Below, piece by piece: positions 17,311-24,908 of a DNA stretch of 50,991 bases. The notes beneath the pieces are model-generated. The model was not told the origin of the DNA. It saw only the letters and a list, made by a program, of their open reading frames with translations, and made no database searches. The translations under genes were made by a program, and so were the position numbers. Source of the stretch: Acidobacteriota bacterium (GTDB taxonomy: Bacteria > Acidobacteriota > Terriglobia > Acidiferrales > UBA7541). The stretch is taken from NCBI GenBank assembly GCA_013287135.1, contig JABDEK010000022.1, positions 1 through 50,991 on the forward strand. The letters run 5' to 3'. Positions within the stretch are counted from its first letter, which is position 1; each line of letters starts with the position of its first letter.

Positions 17311-17348
17311 TAACTCCTGGTAATCCGACTTGAACTTATCAGGAGTTA
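17311..17348. repeat. Palindromic intergenic repeat related to the 20-bp repeat
   Basis: TAACTCCTG (17311-17319) and CAGGAGTTA (17340-17348) are perfect 9-bp inverted arms enclosing GTAATCCGACTTGAACTTAT. The core shares 'ACTCCTG...CCGACT' with the copies at 1184 and 10791. The GGAGTTAGCCTG that includes the right arm also occurs at about 3910-3921. Confidence 0.5.
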
Positions 17349-17543
17349 GCCTGGTTCTATAAGATCAGGACTGGGTGAGAGGCATCACCGCAAGCAGCTT
17401 TATGCACAGCAGTACAAATTAAACAAATGCCTCTAAGGAACTTCTGCACCAATTCCTGCGTATCACAGAATACCCGTCGACTGACTACCTTGGCTCCTGT
17501 GCGTCTATAAACAGCGACATTGTTGCCGTTGGAGGAACAAGCG

Positions 17544-18650
17544 ATGATCGGCAAATCTGCGTTCCTTCCTATTCTAGGTCTAATCTTGCTCAGCATGTCC
17601 TCGCAAGCTTCTAGCGCAGACCGGGTAGGATTTGACCTTCCCCAACCCAATGGCTGCAACCGAGTAGGCACTAGAACGGTTGTGTTGAGAGACTCGCAGC
17701 GCAGCCGGGATCTGCTTGTCACGATGTGGTATCCGTCAGGGGAGGGTACGTCCGCACTTGCGCCCTACATGGACAAGAAGACGGCGGATGCGCTGGCCGA
17801 AGAGTGGAAACTGCAGCCGGATTTCCAACGCCTCGTACGCACGCACGCTAGAGTCCTTGCACCCATCGCTGAGGGCAGCCCCTTTCCAGTTGTACTTCTG
17901 GAACACGGATCTGGTGTCGTGCCCGCCATCTACACAGTTCTGGCTGAGGGTCTGGCGAGTAACGGCTTCATCGTGGTCGCCACCAATCATCCTCCTGACT
18001 CCCTCATCTCGGTGTTCCCGGACGGGCATGAACTTAAATTCACGCCCTACTGGCCCGCTGAAGCCAATCGACGAAGTCAAGGCGTTGCCATTGGAAAGTT
18101 CGCGGACGAGGTTTTGGTGGCAGACGTGCGATTCGTTCTCGACCAGCTTCAAGAAATGAATTCGCATGATCATTTCTGGCATGCCCAACTTGATTTGTCC
18201 AAGGTTGGAATTGTAGGTCACTCGATGGGTGGAACGACCGCGGCTCTGGCCACACAGGAAGATCACCGTATTCTGGCCGGCGTCAATCTGGACGGTTCCA
18301 CCTATCCCGGCATGAACGCGGACATTCGCCCCGTCCCAGTACACAAGCCGTTTCTGTTCCTTGCTACCGAAGAACACGCGTCGGGTGAGGATCGAGCCCG
18401 TGAGTACATCGGCAGCGAATCCAATACGTACTACGTGGTGGTGACAGGGGCCGATCACATGAGCTTTACCGATGCGGACCTAATTTCGAGCAGGTTTACG
18501 CGTGACGTTAAACCAGACGACAGTGCATTTGAACGGGCTCTGCTCACGAGCATCTTAACCCGATCTCTGGTCGAGGAATTTCTTGCCAAGTATTTGAAAG
18601 CTGCCGTCGCCCCTGATCTCGACCTGATTGTGCGGATAGATAAAAAGTAA
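17544..18650 (+). CDS. Secreted alpha/beta hydrolase, PAF-acetylhydrolase-like
   Basis: 368 residues from the ATG at 17544, preceded by GGAGG at eight bases. A signal peptide (MIGKSAFLPILGLILLSMSS) ends near SSA-DRV. The sequence follows the platelet-activating-factor acetylhydrolase/dienelactone hydrolase pattern: RSRDLLVTMWYPSG, FPVVLLEHGSG (oxyanion region), GFIVVATNHPPDS, the nucleophile KVGIVGHSMGGTTAALA, AGVNLDGSTYPG and a late histidine in TGADHMSFTDADL. Family members hydrolyse short-chain esters or lipids; the substrate is unknown. Length is normal. Confidence 0.8.
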   Translation: MIGKSAFLPILGLILLSMSSQASSADRVGFDLPQPNGCNRVGTRTVVLRDSQRSRDLLVTMWYPSGEGTSALAPYMDKKTADALAEEWKLQPDFQRLVRTHARVLAPIAEGSPFPVVLLEHGSGVVPAIYTVLAEGLASNGFIVVATNHPPDSLISVFPDGHELKFTPYWPAEANRRSQGVAIGKFADEVLVADVRFVLDQLQEMNSHDHFWHAQLDLSKVGIVGHSMGGTTAALATQEDHRILAGVNLDGSTYPGMNADIRPVPVHKPFLFLATEEHASGEDRAREYIGSESNTYYVVVTGADHMSFTDADLISSRFTRDVKPDDSAFERALLTSILTRSLVEEFLAKYLKAAVAPDLDLIVRIDKK

Positions 18651-18921
18651 CGAGCGACCCAAGCGCGGAGCCCTCACCACGACTGGATCTCAGCCTACTG
18701 TCGGTCGAGCACTAAGTCCTGGTAAGCGCTTACCGGACATCTCTAACAACGCCGACTCTGTCAATCTTTTTTTGAACGCACTTCTCCCATTCACTCCGAA
18801 GAATGATTGCTTTCGTCGTATTCTTTGGCCCAGTGTCGACGACCACGGCTCGCCTGTAATCTTTCGGTCGGTTTCAGTCCGGTCACGGTAGGGACGCCGG
18901 TCACCCAGCGCCCCCCGTACA

Positions 18922-18954
18922 GATCCGCACGTGCGGCATTACCGCATGCGGCTC
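18922..18954 (-). ncRNA. Domain V of the decayed group II intron
   Basis: Minus-strand sequence beginning GAGCCGCATGCGG and ending GCCGCACGTGCGGATC pairs into the domain V hairpin. The tetraloop (TAAT) is not the usual GNRA, and the 3' arm ends in GATC instead of GTTC, both signs of decay. Confidence 0.65.
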
Positions 18955-19233
18955 CTACCGTAGATATTTAGCGTCGAAGCGCACGTAGGGATACGGGTGA
19001 AGAATTTGGGGCAGCGGGAGCCATTGCTCTACGAAACCAGCAAGGCGCTTCCACGTCACCCGGCTCTTCTGGCTGCGGCAATGTAACACCCGCAACCAAC
19101 GCTTGCTCACCTCAAGTCGAAAACTCCGTAGACTGACGATATTGCCGGGAACTGCATGATAGTTGAAATAGCCTTAAACCACGCTCCTCAACCACCTCCC
19201 CACCTCTGCCAGCGGCTGATGCATTCGCTTCCG
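18955..19233 (-). pseudogene. Group II intron maturase C-terminal remnant
   Basis: 93 codons reading RKRMHQPLAEVGRWLRSVV, then an in-frame TAA at 19174-19176 where CAA (Gln) is expected, then GYFNYHAVPGNIVSLRSF, and ending in LHPYPYVRFDAKYLR with a TAG stop at 18955-18957. I recognise 'WLRSVVQGYFNYHAVPGN' and the 'ILHPYPxxRF' tail as the maturase C-terminus of a common bacterial group II intron class. Nothing upstream of RKRM matches, so the gene is truncated and carries a nonsense codon. Confidence 0.75.
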
Positions 19234-19385
19234 AAGTTCGCGATCACGACCAGCGGTTCCCTTGGGGGGAACGTCGCCTTTGGAAATACACACGAATCCC
19301 AAACCTTGGCGCCGCCGTCGTCTTCCAGCCTAGGAAACCGTGGTGGAACAACCGCAAGTGCGTGGTACTTGTGCTTCGTAGCCAT
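19188..19385 (-). pseudogene. Small gene truncated by the intron remnant
   Basis: An ATG at 19383-19385 has a good GGAG site at seven bases. It encodes MATKHKYHALAVVPPRFPRL followed by EDDGGAKVWDSCVFPKATF. After about residue 52 (IANFGSE) the frame enters the maturase fragment in a non-coding frame and stops at 19188. The first 50 residues are probably the start of a real but unrecognised small protein whose 3' part was lost or displaced. Confidence 0.45.
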
Positions 19386-19510
19386 TCGATTATCTCCAGG
19401 GCAGCTTTTTAAGTGGGTTCAGGACGGAGGGCAGAGCCACCCTGGTAGGAAGAACTGCCGCGTCCCGAACCCACCTAATCTAAGTTACTCAGCGACACGT
19501 CCGTGCTTAG

Positions 19511-19783
19511 TTAACGCGGTTGACAAAACTGGTACTCAATCACCAGCGCCTGCTCAGCCTCGTTACACAATCGCTTGTACTCTGCATCTACAAGAACTCC
19601 ATAAGGTCGCCGTGAAGTCTGGTGTTTGCCGAACGAGTAAAACTTCTTTCGTTCTCTCTCCCTGACTCGCACTTCTGCCAGGCACAACAGAAAGCTGAAC
19701 CCTTTCCCCTCGTTCGTTAATTCCATCATCCTTTCGTATACCTGCTCCTTGCGCCATTTCTTGGTTCTTTCGTCAGTCGCCAT
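19511..19783 (-). CDS. Small hypothetical protein, charged
   Basis: 90 residues from the ATG at 19781-19783 (GGGAGG nine bases upstream); 28 further upstream codons are open but lack a site. The sequence MATDERTKKWRKEQVYERMM is basic and helical, with a second charged cluster RVRERERKKFYSFGK. No signal peptide and no domain recognised. It belongs with the neighbouring small genes near the xre/integrase module and may be part of an integrated element. Confidence 0.5.
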   Translation of the reverse strand: MATDERTKKWRKEQVYERMMELTNEGKGFSFLLCLAEVRVRERERKKFYSFGKHQTSRRPYGVLVDAEYKRLCNEAEQALVIEYQFCQPR

Positions 19784-19956
19784 CTCTTGATGCCTCCCAA
19801 ATTTTAAAGTGAGGCAATGCGCCACAACTTCACATGGTTCATTGGCCTCCATGTAATTAAACCCCAAACCATGATTTCGCAGATGGCACGGCGGTGTAGC
19901 CGAATCGTTCTATATAACCACTCGAATATATACGGAGGTTTTTATTCGCGAGGATA

Positions 19957-20160
19957 TCAGTCTGGTTCCCACTTCAACAAATCTCCGGGCGTGCAGTGCA
20001 GCGTCTTACAAAGGCGATCCAGCGTGACGCGGTCGTAACTTTGCGTACGGTCGCGATAGAGTTTGTGGAGCGCTGGATATGAGATGCGCGATTTCTTGTG
20101 CAGCCTGTAGCGGGTCCAACGTTTGTGCTTCAGCAGCGACCTTAGTCTGCACCTAATCAT
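19957..20160 (-). CDS. XRE/Cro-CI family helix-turn-helix regulator
   Basis: 67 residues, essentially one HTH domain. It begins MIRCRLRSLLKHKRWTRYRL; the RLHKKSRISYPALHKLYRDR stretch is the turn and recognition helix; and VTLDRLCKTLHCTPGDLLKW is the hallmark end of the small Cro/CI-like (HTH_26) group. It is transcribed divergently from the integrase gene. The 162-base gap between them holds a 16-bp perfect palindrome, so it probably represses itself and the integrase. Confidence 0.75.
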   Translation of the reverse strand: MIRCRLRSLLKHKRWTRYRLHKKSRISYPALHKLYRDRTQSYDRVTLDRLCKTLHCTPGDLLKWEPD

Positions 20161-20215
20161 GCGTTAAAGCTTGGACGCCTTCCCACCAGAAGTCAATACC
20201 TGACTATATCCAGTC

Positions 20216-20231
20216 GTTTATATATATAAAC
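20216..20231. promoter_or_regulatory. 16-bp perfect palindrome, candidate operator
   Basis: GTTTATATATATAAAC is fully self-complementary and lies between the divergent xre and integrase genes. Related half-sites ACGTTTAC and GTCGTTTA are within 20 bases, and the AT content fits a -10 region. It is a plausible binding site for the adjacent XRE protein and/or overlaps the promoter. Confidence 0.5.
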
Positions 20232-20322
20232 ATACGTTTACATAGTGCCGCGCCCATTCTGCCAACTATTTGTTATGGCCTCGAAGAAAAAGGGTTCTAT
20301 GTAAGTAGGAGTACGCAATTTT

Positions 20323-21629
20323 ATGAGTAGCCTTAAACGGTCAGACGGGCGTAAGGTGCCGCCTGCCGCCGTTCCGACGAAGAGAGGCAAATGTATGAGT
20401 CGTCGGAGCGGACAAAATCCATCAGTGCGCAAGGGAAAGCGTGCCGATGGTTCTAAGTATTATTTTTTCCAGTACCAAATTGACGTGCCGGGGCAGGAGA
20501 AGCGTCAACGGATGACAGAAGTGCTCGGAGTGGTCGGGAAGATGACGAAAAGCGAAGCGGAAATGAGGAAGTTGGAATTCATCACGAATTTGAAACTGAA
20601 TTCGAGTGAGTGCCGGATTCCTTCCTCGAAAACCTTCGCCGATGCTGTGCGGTATTATCGGGACGAATTCGCACCAGCCAATCTGCGGGATTCAACGCTT
20701 TCAGTTGCAAACATCTACCTGAAAGTGCATCTCGAACCATATTGGAAAGATGTTCCGATAACACACATTGACATCGAAGCAATCAGCAAGTGGGCTTGGA
20801 AAAAGCGGAGGACGGGACTTTCATGGACGACTGTTAAGAATATGCTGCGCACGATGCACCGTGTTCTTTCATGTCGCCCAAAGACGGTTCCGCCATTCTC
20901 GCTGAAAGACTTTCACATTCCTGCAAAAGACCTGTTGAGAATGGAGAGAGAGGGCCGTGATGCGGTGAAGTTTTCCTGGACACAAGCCAACCAGATAGCC
21001 GATGCAATTCAGAAGCTAGATGGAGTGGATGAGGAAAGGAAGAGCCGCTATGCGACCGCTATCATTCTCGCATCTGCAACGGGACTTCGATGCTCGGAAT
21101 TGTACGCTCTGCGAATGAACGATGTTGATTTCAGAGCGGGTACAGTTCGGGTAGATGAATCGTTCGATGGCCTGACTTACCAGATTGAACAGTGTAAGAA
21201 CTCGAAGGCATATCGGACTATCGTTCTCGGAGACGCCGAAGGCCGGGAAGCGTTGCGGGTTCTGAAAGCATATATCGGAGAACGCGTTCAGAATCCAAGC
21301 GAGTTTCTGTTTCGCTCCAAGCGTGGCACACCACTGCTGTCGTCGAATGTACTAACGAGGCTTTGCATCCTGCTTTGGAAGCTCTCGGGTTTCCGAAAGC
21401 AGGCATGCACGCGTTTCGCAGAGGCTGCAATGTGAGATGGGAACTGTCCGGCATGAATGGCGCCGTCCTACGGCAGATGATGGGTCACAGCGGGCCGTCT
21501 ATGACAGCGCGATACAGCGGGCGACTTTCTGTCGAACAAATCAGGGCCGATTTTTCTAGACGAAACGGCCCTAAAATTGTAGTTTCTAAAAATAATGAAA
21601 ACGCGTCCGCTGTACAGGCAATCGCTTAG
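20323..21629 (+). pseudogene. int: Tyrosine recombinase/integrase, one frameshift
   Basis: The first frame (20323-21435) carries the AP2-like arm domain (KRADGSKYYFFQYQIDVPGQ), a SAM-like core-binding domain (TFADAVRYYRDEFAPANLRD) and the catalytic ATGLRCSELYALRMNDVDF. Around 21350-21365 the frame slips. The continuation (to 21629) encodes EALHPALEALGFPKAGMHAF, RRG, then LRQMMGHSGPSMTARYSG with the second Arg, His and Tyr nucleophile. All catalytic residues exist but are split between frames. The start could also be the ATG at 20395 (GAGAGG site). The gene ends 30 bases before tRNA-Gly and points toward it. Confidence 0.85.
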
Positions 21630-21640
21630 TCAAGTATAAT
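21611..21640 (+). promoter_or_regulatory. Candidate tRNA-Gly promoter
   Basis: TGTACA (21611-21616), an 18-base spacer and a perfect TATAAT (21635-21640) lie 20 bases before the tRNA. The -35 overlaps the end of the integrase frame. Confidence 0.55.
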
Positions 21641-21659
21641 CAGTAGGCTAGAAGCATGA

Positions 21660-21733
21660 GCGGGAGTAGTTCAGTGGTAGAACGATAGCTTCCCAAGCTA
21701 TAGGTGAGGGTTCGATTCCCTTCTCCCGCTCCA
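21660..21733 (+). tRNA. tRNA-Gly (anticodon CCC)
   Basis: 74 nt with encoded CCA. The acceptor arms GCGGGAG (21660-21666) and CTCCCGC (21723-21729) pair fully. The anticodon stem ATAGC/GCTAT encloses the loop TTCCCAA, giving anticodon CCC, which reads GGG glycine codons. The T arm GAGGG-TTCGATT-CCCTT is canonical apart from a terminal G-T pair. The gene is intact and serves as an integration target: integrases converge on both sides, and its 3' half is repeated at 29950. Confidence 0.95.
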
Positions 21734-21757
21734 GATTCTACGAGAGTTAGGCGACTG
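21687..21757 (+). repeat. Left direct repeat (attL-like), tRNA 3' part and beyond
   Basis: From the anticodon arm of tRNA-Gly to 24 bases past the CCA. It matches 29950-30020 in the same orientation with about nine mismatches over 71 bases and no gap. The longest exact block is TTCGATTCCCTTCTCCCGCT plus CCAGATT. Confidence 0.8.
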
Positions 21758-22047
21758 CCTCATTTTCCATATTTTCCAAAACATCAATTCTGTTGCCAGT
21801 CGTTCTGGAAAATCCTGCCCTAACTTGGTCTAGCGGAATCTCTCCCGTGTGTATCGTGCCGTCATTACCGCAGAGCCATGACCCATTTGCTGACGAAGAA
21901 CGGCAGGGTTCATTCCGGATAGTTCCCATCTTCTATTGCAGCCATGCCGAAATGTGCATACCTGCTTTAGGTAGCTTTAGGGCTTCCAAGGCAGGGTGCA
22001 AAACTTCGCGTAGCACATTGGAGTCACGAAGTGGAGTATATCCGTGA
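21747..22047 (-). pseudogene. Second integrase, 3' remnant with frameshifts
   Basis: Reading on the minus strand gives GYTPLRDSNVLREVLHPALE, then ALKLPKAGMH, a frame slip, then GCNRRWELSGMNPAVLRQQM, GHGSAVMTARYT (His and Tyr), another slip, and IPLDQVRAGFSRTTGNRIDV to the stop at 21747-21749. It is paralogous but clearly non-identical to the integrase at 20323-21629 (compare LHPALEALGFPKAGMH). Only the last 100 or so codons survive, and they converge on tRNA-Gly from the right, ending 13 bases from its CCA. Confidence 0.8.
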
Positions 22048-22327
22048 CCTCCGCAGACTCTGTTTCTGTTTTTCCAAAGTACAGCGTGTACTTTGCAACC
22101 AGACACGAATCTTTCTTTGAGCTATAGAAGACCCGATGAACGAACTCCCCGTCGGAAGCTTCCAGCTTTTCTCCTAACTTCGCGCCTTCCATTTTCTTGT
22201 GGAAATTATCGCCGCTAGTTTCGTACTTCGCGGGCTTTGCATCATTCGTGGTGTTGGGATGTTGGTCACAGCCCATCAGCACCAGACCAACGATTGTCAG
22301 ACATCCTTCAAGGGAAATGCCAAGCAT
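21977..22327 (-). CDS. Possible lipoprotein, 3' end fused into the integrase remnant
   Basis: 116 residues. MLGISLEGCLTIVGLVLMGC has a lipobox-like end (LMGC, Cys20), but the N-region lacks the usual Lys/Arg. The body NFHKKMEGAKLGEKLEASDG and VFYSSKKDSCLVAKYTLYFG reads as genuine protein. The last 20 residues (about VTPMCYAKFCTLPWKP) are encoded by DNA that, in another frame, is the integrase remnant. The natural C-terminus was therefore probably replaced at an insertion or deletion junction near 22045. Confidence 0.45.
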   Translation of the reverse strand: MLGISLEGCLTIVGLVLMGCDQHPNTTNDAKPAKYETSGDNFHKKMEGAKLGEKLEASDGEFVHRVFYSSKKDSCLVAKYTLYFGKTETESAEVTDILHFVTPMCYAKFCTLPWKP

Positions 22328-22599
22328 TCAATGCATCCCGGCGGAGGTAGGAGCGTGCATGTGCCGGAATCTATCTCAGCGCACTAGGCAACGCAAGTGG
22401 ATGCCCGTTATTCATTTGGCGCAGAGCAGGTTACTTCGGTTCCAACTACCGATGTTTCGAAGTACAAAAAACGGCTCGACGATTTTTAAAACCATTTAAT
22501 ACCGGGTGCTAGGGCGGGGCCGGGGAAAGACCAGCCTTGGGTCCTATTTTCCAAAAATTTCTGCCGCTACCGAATGGCCCGATTTTCCCCTTGCAATAA

Positions 22600-22615
22600 C
22601 CCAAGCGGTTAGCTT
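22600..22615 (+). repeat. 16-bp island repeat, copy 1
   Basis: CCCAAGCGGTTAGCTT lies just before the mini-gene and recurs exactly at 24298-24313. Confidence 0.5.
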
Positions 22616-22626
22616 ATTATTTGCGC

Positions 22627-22755
22627 GTGAAACTGAGTGAAATAGCCCGACTACTGGGCAGGCGTGGTGGACTCGCAAAGTCAAAAGCTAAGGCCGATGC
22701 CGCACGCCTGAATGGAAGGAAAGGTGGACGCCCTAAAGGGAGGAAGAACCGATGA
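22627..22755 (+). CDS. 42-residue basic mini-protein overlapping the recombinase start
   Basis: A GTG start at 22627 gives VKLSEIARLLGRRGGLAKSK and a second half ending GRKGGRPKGRKNR. Its TGA (22753-22755) overlaps the ATG of the serine recombinase (ATGA). The GGRPK tail resembles AT-hook-like DNA-binding peptides, and 'LGRRGGLAKSKAK' recalls short basic plasmid/phage proteins. The tight overlap suggests translational coupling. No strong ribosome site precedes the GTG, so the start is tentative. Confidence 0.5.
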   Translation: MKLSEIARLLGRRGGLAKSKAKADAARLNGRKGGRPKGRKNR

Positions 22756-23330
22756 GAGTCGCTTTGTATGGTCGCGTTTCCACGACCGACAAAGGTCAAG
22801 ATCCAGAAATGCAACTGCGGGGGCTTCGGGAATACTGCCAGCGCGGCGGTTGGGAAATCACGGGCGAGTATGTAGATACAGGAGAGTCAGGCGCGAAAGA
22901 TTCACGACCTGAACTGAACCGTCTTCTGACTGATGCTCACAAACGGAAATTTGATGTGGTGGTAGTTTGGCGATTCGACCGATTTGCCTGCCCCGTATCG
23001 CACCTGCTCAAAGCTTTAGAAACCTTTCAATCACTTGGTGTCGAGTTCGTGAGTTACAACGAGTCCGTTGATACCAGCACACCCATGGGAAGGATGGTTT
23101 ATACGATCCTTGGCGCGGTTGCCGAGAGGGAGCGCGAGTTAATTCGTGACCGTGTAAGAGCAGGTGTCCGCAATGCCCGTGCGAAGGGCAAGAAGCTCGG
23201 TCGTCCGAAAGTCGCGATAGCCCCCGCTGCTGTGGCTTCTCTGCGTGCTGCGGGGCATTCCTATAGGGCCGTGGCCGCTGCGCTGGGTGTTTCGGTCGGC
23301 TCGATTCATGCTGTTCAACAATCCCTGTAA
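22752..23330 (+). CDS. Small serine recombinase (resolvase/invertase type)
   Basis: 192 residues. The catalytic domain begins MRVALYGRVSTTDKGQDPEM with nucleophile Ser10 and Arg8. Then come QLRGLREYCQRGGWE, the FDVVVVWRFDRFACPVSHLL motif and FVSYNESVDTSTPMGRMVYT, and helix E with AVAERERELIRDRVRAGV. The C-terminal LGRPKVAIAP leads to a helix-turn-helix (AAGHSYRAVAAALGVSVGSI). This is the short Tn3-resolvase/Hin-like class that acts as a tetramer at a res or inversion site. WRFDRFAC replaces the more common 'WKLDRLAR'. It lies inside the tRNA-Gly island and may be its second mobility enzyme. Confidence 0.88.
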   Translation: MRVALYGRVSTTDKGQDPEMQLRGLREYCQRGGWEITGEYVDTGESGAKDSRPELNRLLTDAHKRKFDVVVVWRFDRFACPVSHLLKALETFQSLGVEFVSYNESVDTSTPMGRMVYTILGAVAERERELIRDRVRAGVRNARAKGKKLGRPKVAIAPAAVASLRAAGHSYRAVAAALGVSVGSIHAVQQSL

Positions 23331-23520
23331 TTCTTCGTCTGTCACTCACTGATTTCAAGGCTCTGGTTTTTGACTGTGGAGCCTTCAACAATCATTTGAT
23401 TCGTGACCAAGGTACCGTAATCCGGCAAGGCTTGTTTCTTTGGCTACGCGTCCGCATCGTTACGGCTATTTCAATTCGATAAATATCTGTTACAATTCGG
23501 TTTTTATGGATTCAATCATT

Positions 23521-24051
23521 TTATCTTCGCCTGGATTTTAACTCGATACCTCCGCCACCTATGATAATTTTGGGGTCTTCAGATGCGGTCGTTCCTGCCA
23601 CTTTATCGAAGACCACTACGCGATACTCATACTGACCCGAAGCGTCCGGGTCCATGGGTAACATAGCTAATGCGCTCTCCTCGGTTTGCGACCAAACAGA
23701 TGCTTGCATCGGTCTTCCGTTCTTATCGACAAACGGGGTGTCGTTGGGGAAAAATATCGCCGCGCTGTGTTGGTTGCCACCGGAACTTATCACTGTGAAC
23801 GAGACTGTACTATTCGCAGAAGCAACGTGAAGGTGATAGGCCGGAGTAGCGGCGACGGGAACAGTGGTGGTATATGTGAAGGGCGTTGTCCTGGCGTCGA
23901 TGGTCACAGGATAATTGATCGGGGGTGCTGCCGCCTTTGCCAAGTTTGAACCGTTGCTTGCGGATAGAGAACCGGTTGCAGCGACGCTACCCGCTACGGC
24001 AAGGAAATGTCTACGACTTACACTCGTCGAGATATCAGGGTTTCTGGGCAT
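23521..24051 (-). CDS. Tat-exported hypothetical protein
   Basis: 176 residues from an ATG with AGGAGA five bases upstream. The N-terminus shows a twin-arginine signal: SRRHFLAVAGSVAATGSL, with cleavage likely after AKA. The mature part is beta-rich and Thr/Val-rich (TIDARTTPFTYTTTVPVAAT, STVSFTVISSGGNQHSAAIF) and ends in a basic KSRRR. I recognise no family. Tat export suggests a folded or cofactor-bearing product, though no cofactor motif is visible. Confidence 0.6.
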   Translation of the reverse strand: MPRNPDISTSVSRRHFLAVAGSVAATGSLSASNGSNLAKAAAPPINYPVTIDARTTPFTYTTTVPVAATPAYHLHVASANSTVSFTVISSGGNQHSAAIFFPNDTPFVDKNGRPMQASVWSQTEESALAMLPMDPDASGQYEYRVVVFDKVAGTTASEDPKIIIGGGGIELKSRRR

Positions 24052-24297
24052 GAAGGTCTCCTGTCATTTGAATCTCTCAGGTGAGTGACGCTGATTGGCA
24101 GCAATCCCTACACGGAATCGCGGCAACCTCCCAAGTTAGCCATTTCATGTTCAATCCTAATCTGCCAAGCGGGTAAACATTACCGGTAACATACTCCATG
24201 AAGACCGACGCCGCAAACCTTCTGTGACGAGGCGAGTCAGTGGAGTTTACGGCCTGATGAAACCGGCCAACCGGAAAAGTCGGCCCGTAGCCATTCA

Positions 24298-24313
24298 CCC
24301 AAGCGGTTAGCTT
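24298..24313 (+). repeat. 16-bp island repeat, copy 2
   Basis: Exact second copy of CCCAAGCGGTTAGCTT. A looser relative (CCCAAGCGCTTGGC) follows at about 24399. Confidence 0.5.
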
Positions 24314-24583
24314 GTGTACGGTTCGGACAAGCCCAGAATGACCGCAGGACGCTATTAGCAGCCTGTAGAACGATCGGGTGAGTGGAAACGATGTAAACCC
24401 AAGCGCTTGGCTTTCTAAGCCTTAAACGAGCAAAGTTCAAGAGCTTTTCGAATTCAGCATGGGTTCGCGGAGCATTTTTTTGAGCACTCTTTTGCTTCGA
24501 GTGGGCACCCTCTTGCTAGTCGTGATGATTCTAAGGGGGTTAGTAGAAATGTTCAGTACGCATTGTGTATGAATATGTGGCGT

Positions 24584-24706
24584 TTAACCAATCTCCCACT
24601 GCGGGAAAATCTTCTGCACCTGCTCGGCGTCTTCCAGCCGCACTGGCCACGCCCACATCCACTCGGTTTCGAGCGACGGAATCATCGTTGTTCCACCCTG
24701 CCCCAT
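24584..24706 (-). pseudogene. Possible C-terminal gene remnant
   Basis: A 40-codon frame reads MGQGGTTMIPSLETEWMWAW and continues VRLEDAEQVQKIFPQWEIG. Its composition is protein-like and its start lacks a ribosome site. The stretch upstream is protein-like in a different frame (FRVAYHPGNTLFRHG). This looks like the frameshifted tail of a lost gene, not a functional small protein. Confidence 0.25.
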
Positions 24707-24908
24707 GTCTAAATAACGTGTTTCCGGGGTGATACGCTACGCGAAAAATCTGCAAATCGCGTGTCGATTCCCCGCTACCTCGTTCGACGCGTAAGTGGAG
24801 CGGCACCGCGCACCCGGCACCTCGCAACTTTCCAGGCCCAGCGCGGTCCAAGCTCCTATATAGTAGCGGCCCCGATACGGTGTCCGCACAACACTCAAGG
24901 AGAACAAA

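Larger units (their letters stand above)
18882..19233 (-). mobile_element. Decayed group II intron, 3' fragment
   Basis: This is the 3' third of a second group II intron, different from the one at 4-6.6 kb. It consists of the C-terminal maturase code (19233-18955), a domain V-like hairpin (18954-18922) and a domain VI-like stretch ending near CTACCGTGAC (18882). The 5' RNA and the RT domain are absent. The intron appears 5'-truncated, as happens in failed retrohoming, and interrupts or abuts the small gene at 19188-19385. Confidence 0.7.
24052..24908. other. 857-base gap with gene debris
   Basis: No complete gene is supported. It contains the exact 16-bp repeat at 24298-24313, a GC-rich stretch at 24600-24860 with reading-frame remnants (see 24584-24706), and the leader of the first YCII gene. 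A 37-codon hydrophobic frame at 24459-24572 lacks a ribosome site. Confidence 0.4.

Noticed and set aside
24459..24572. 37-codon hydrophobic frame MGSRSIFLSTLLLRVGTL
   Set aside because: No ribosome site and no context; chance hydrophobic frame is as likely.
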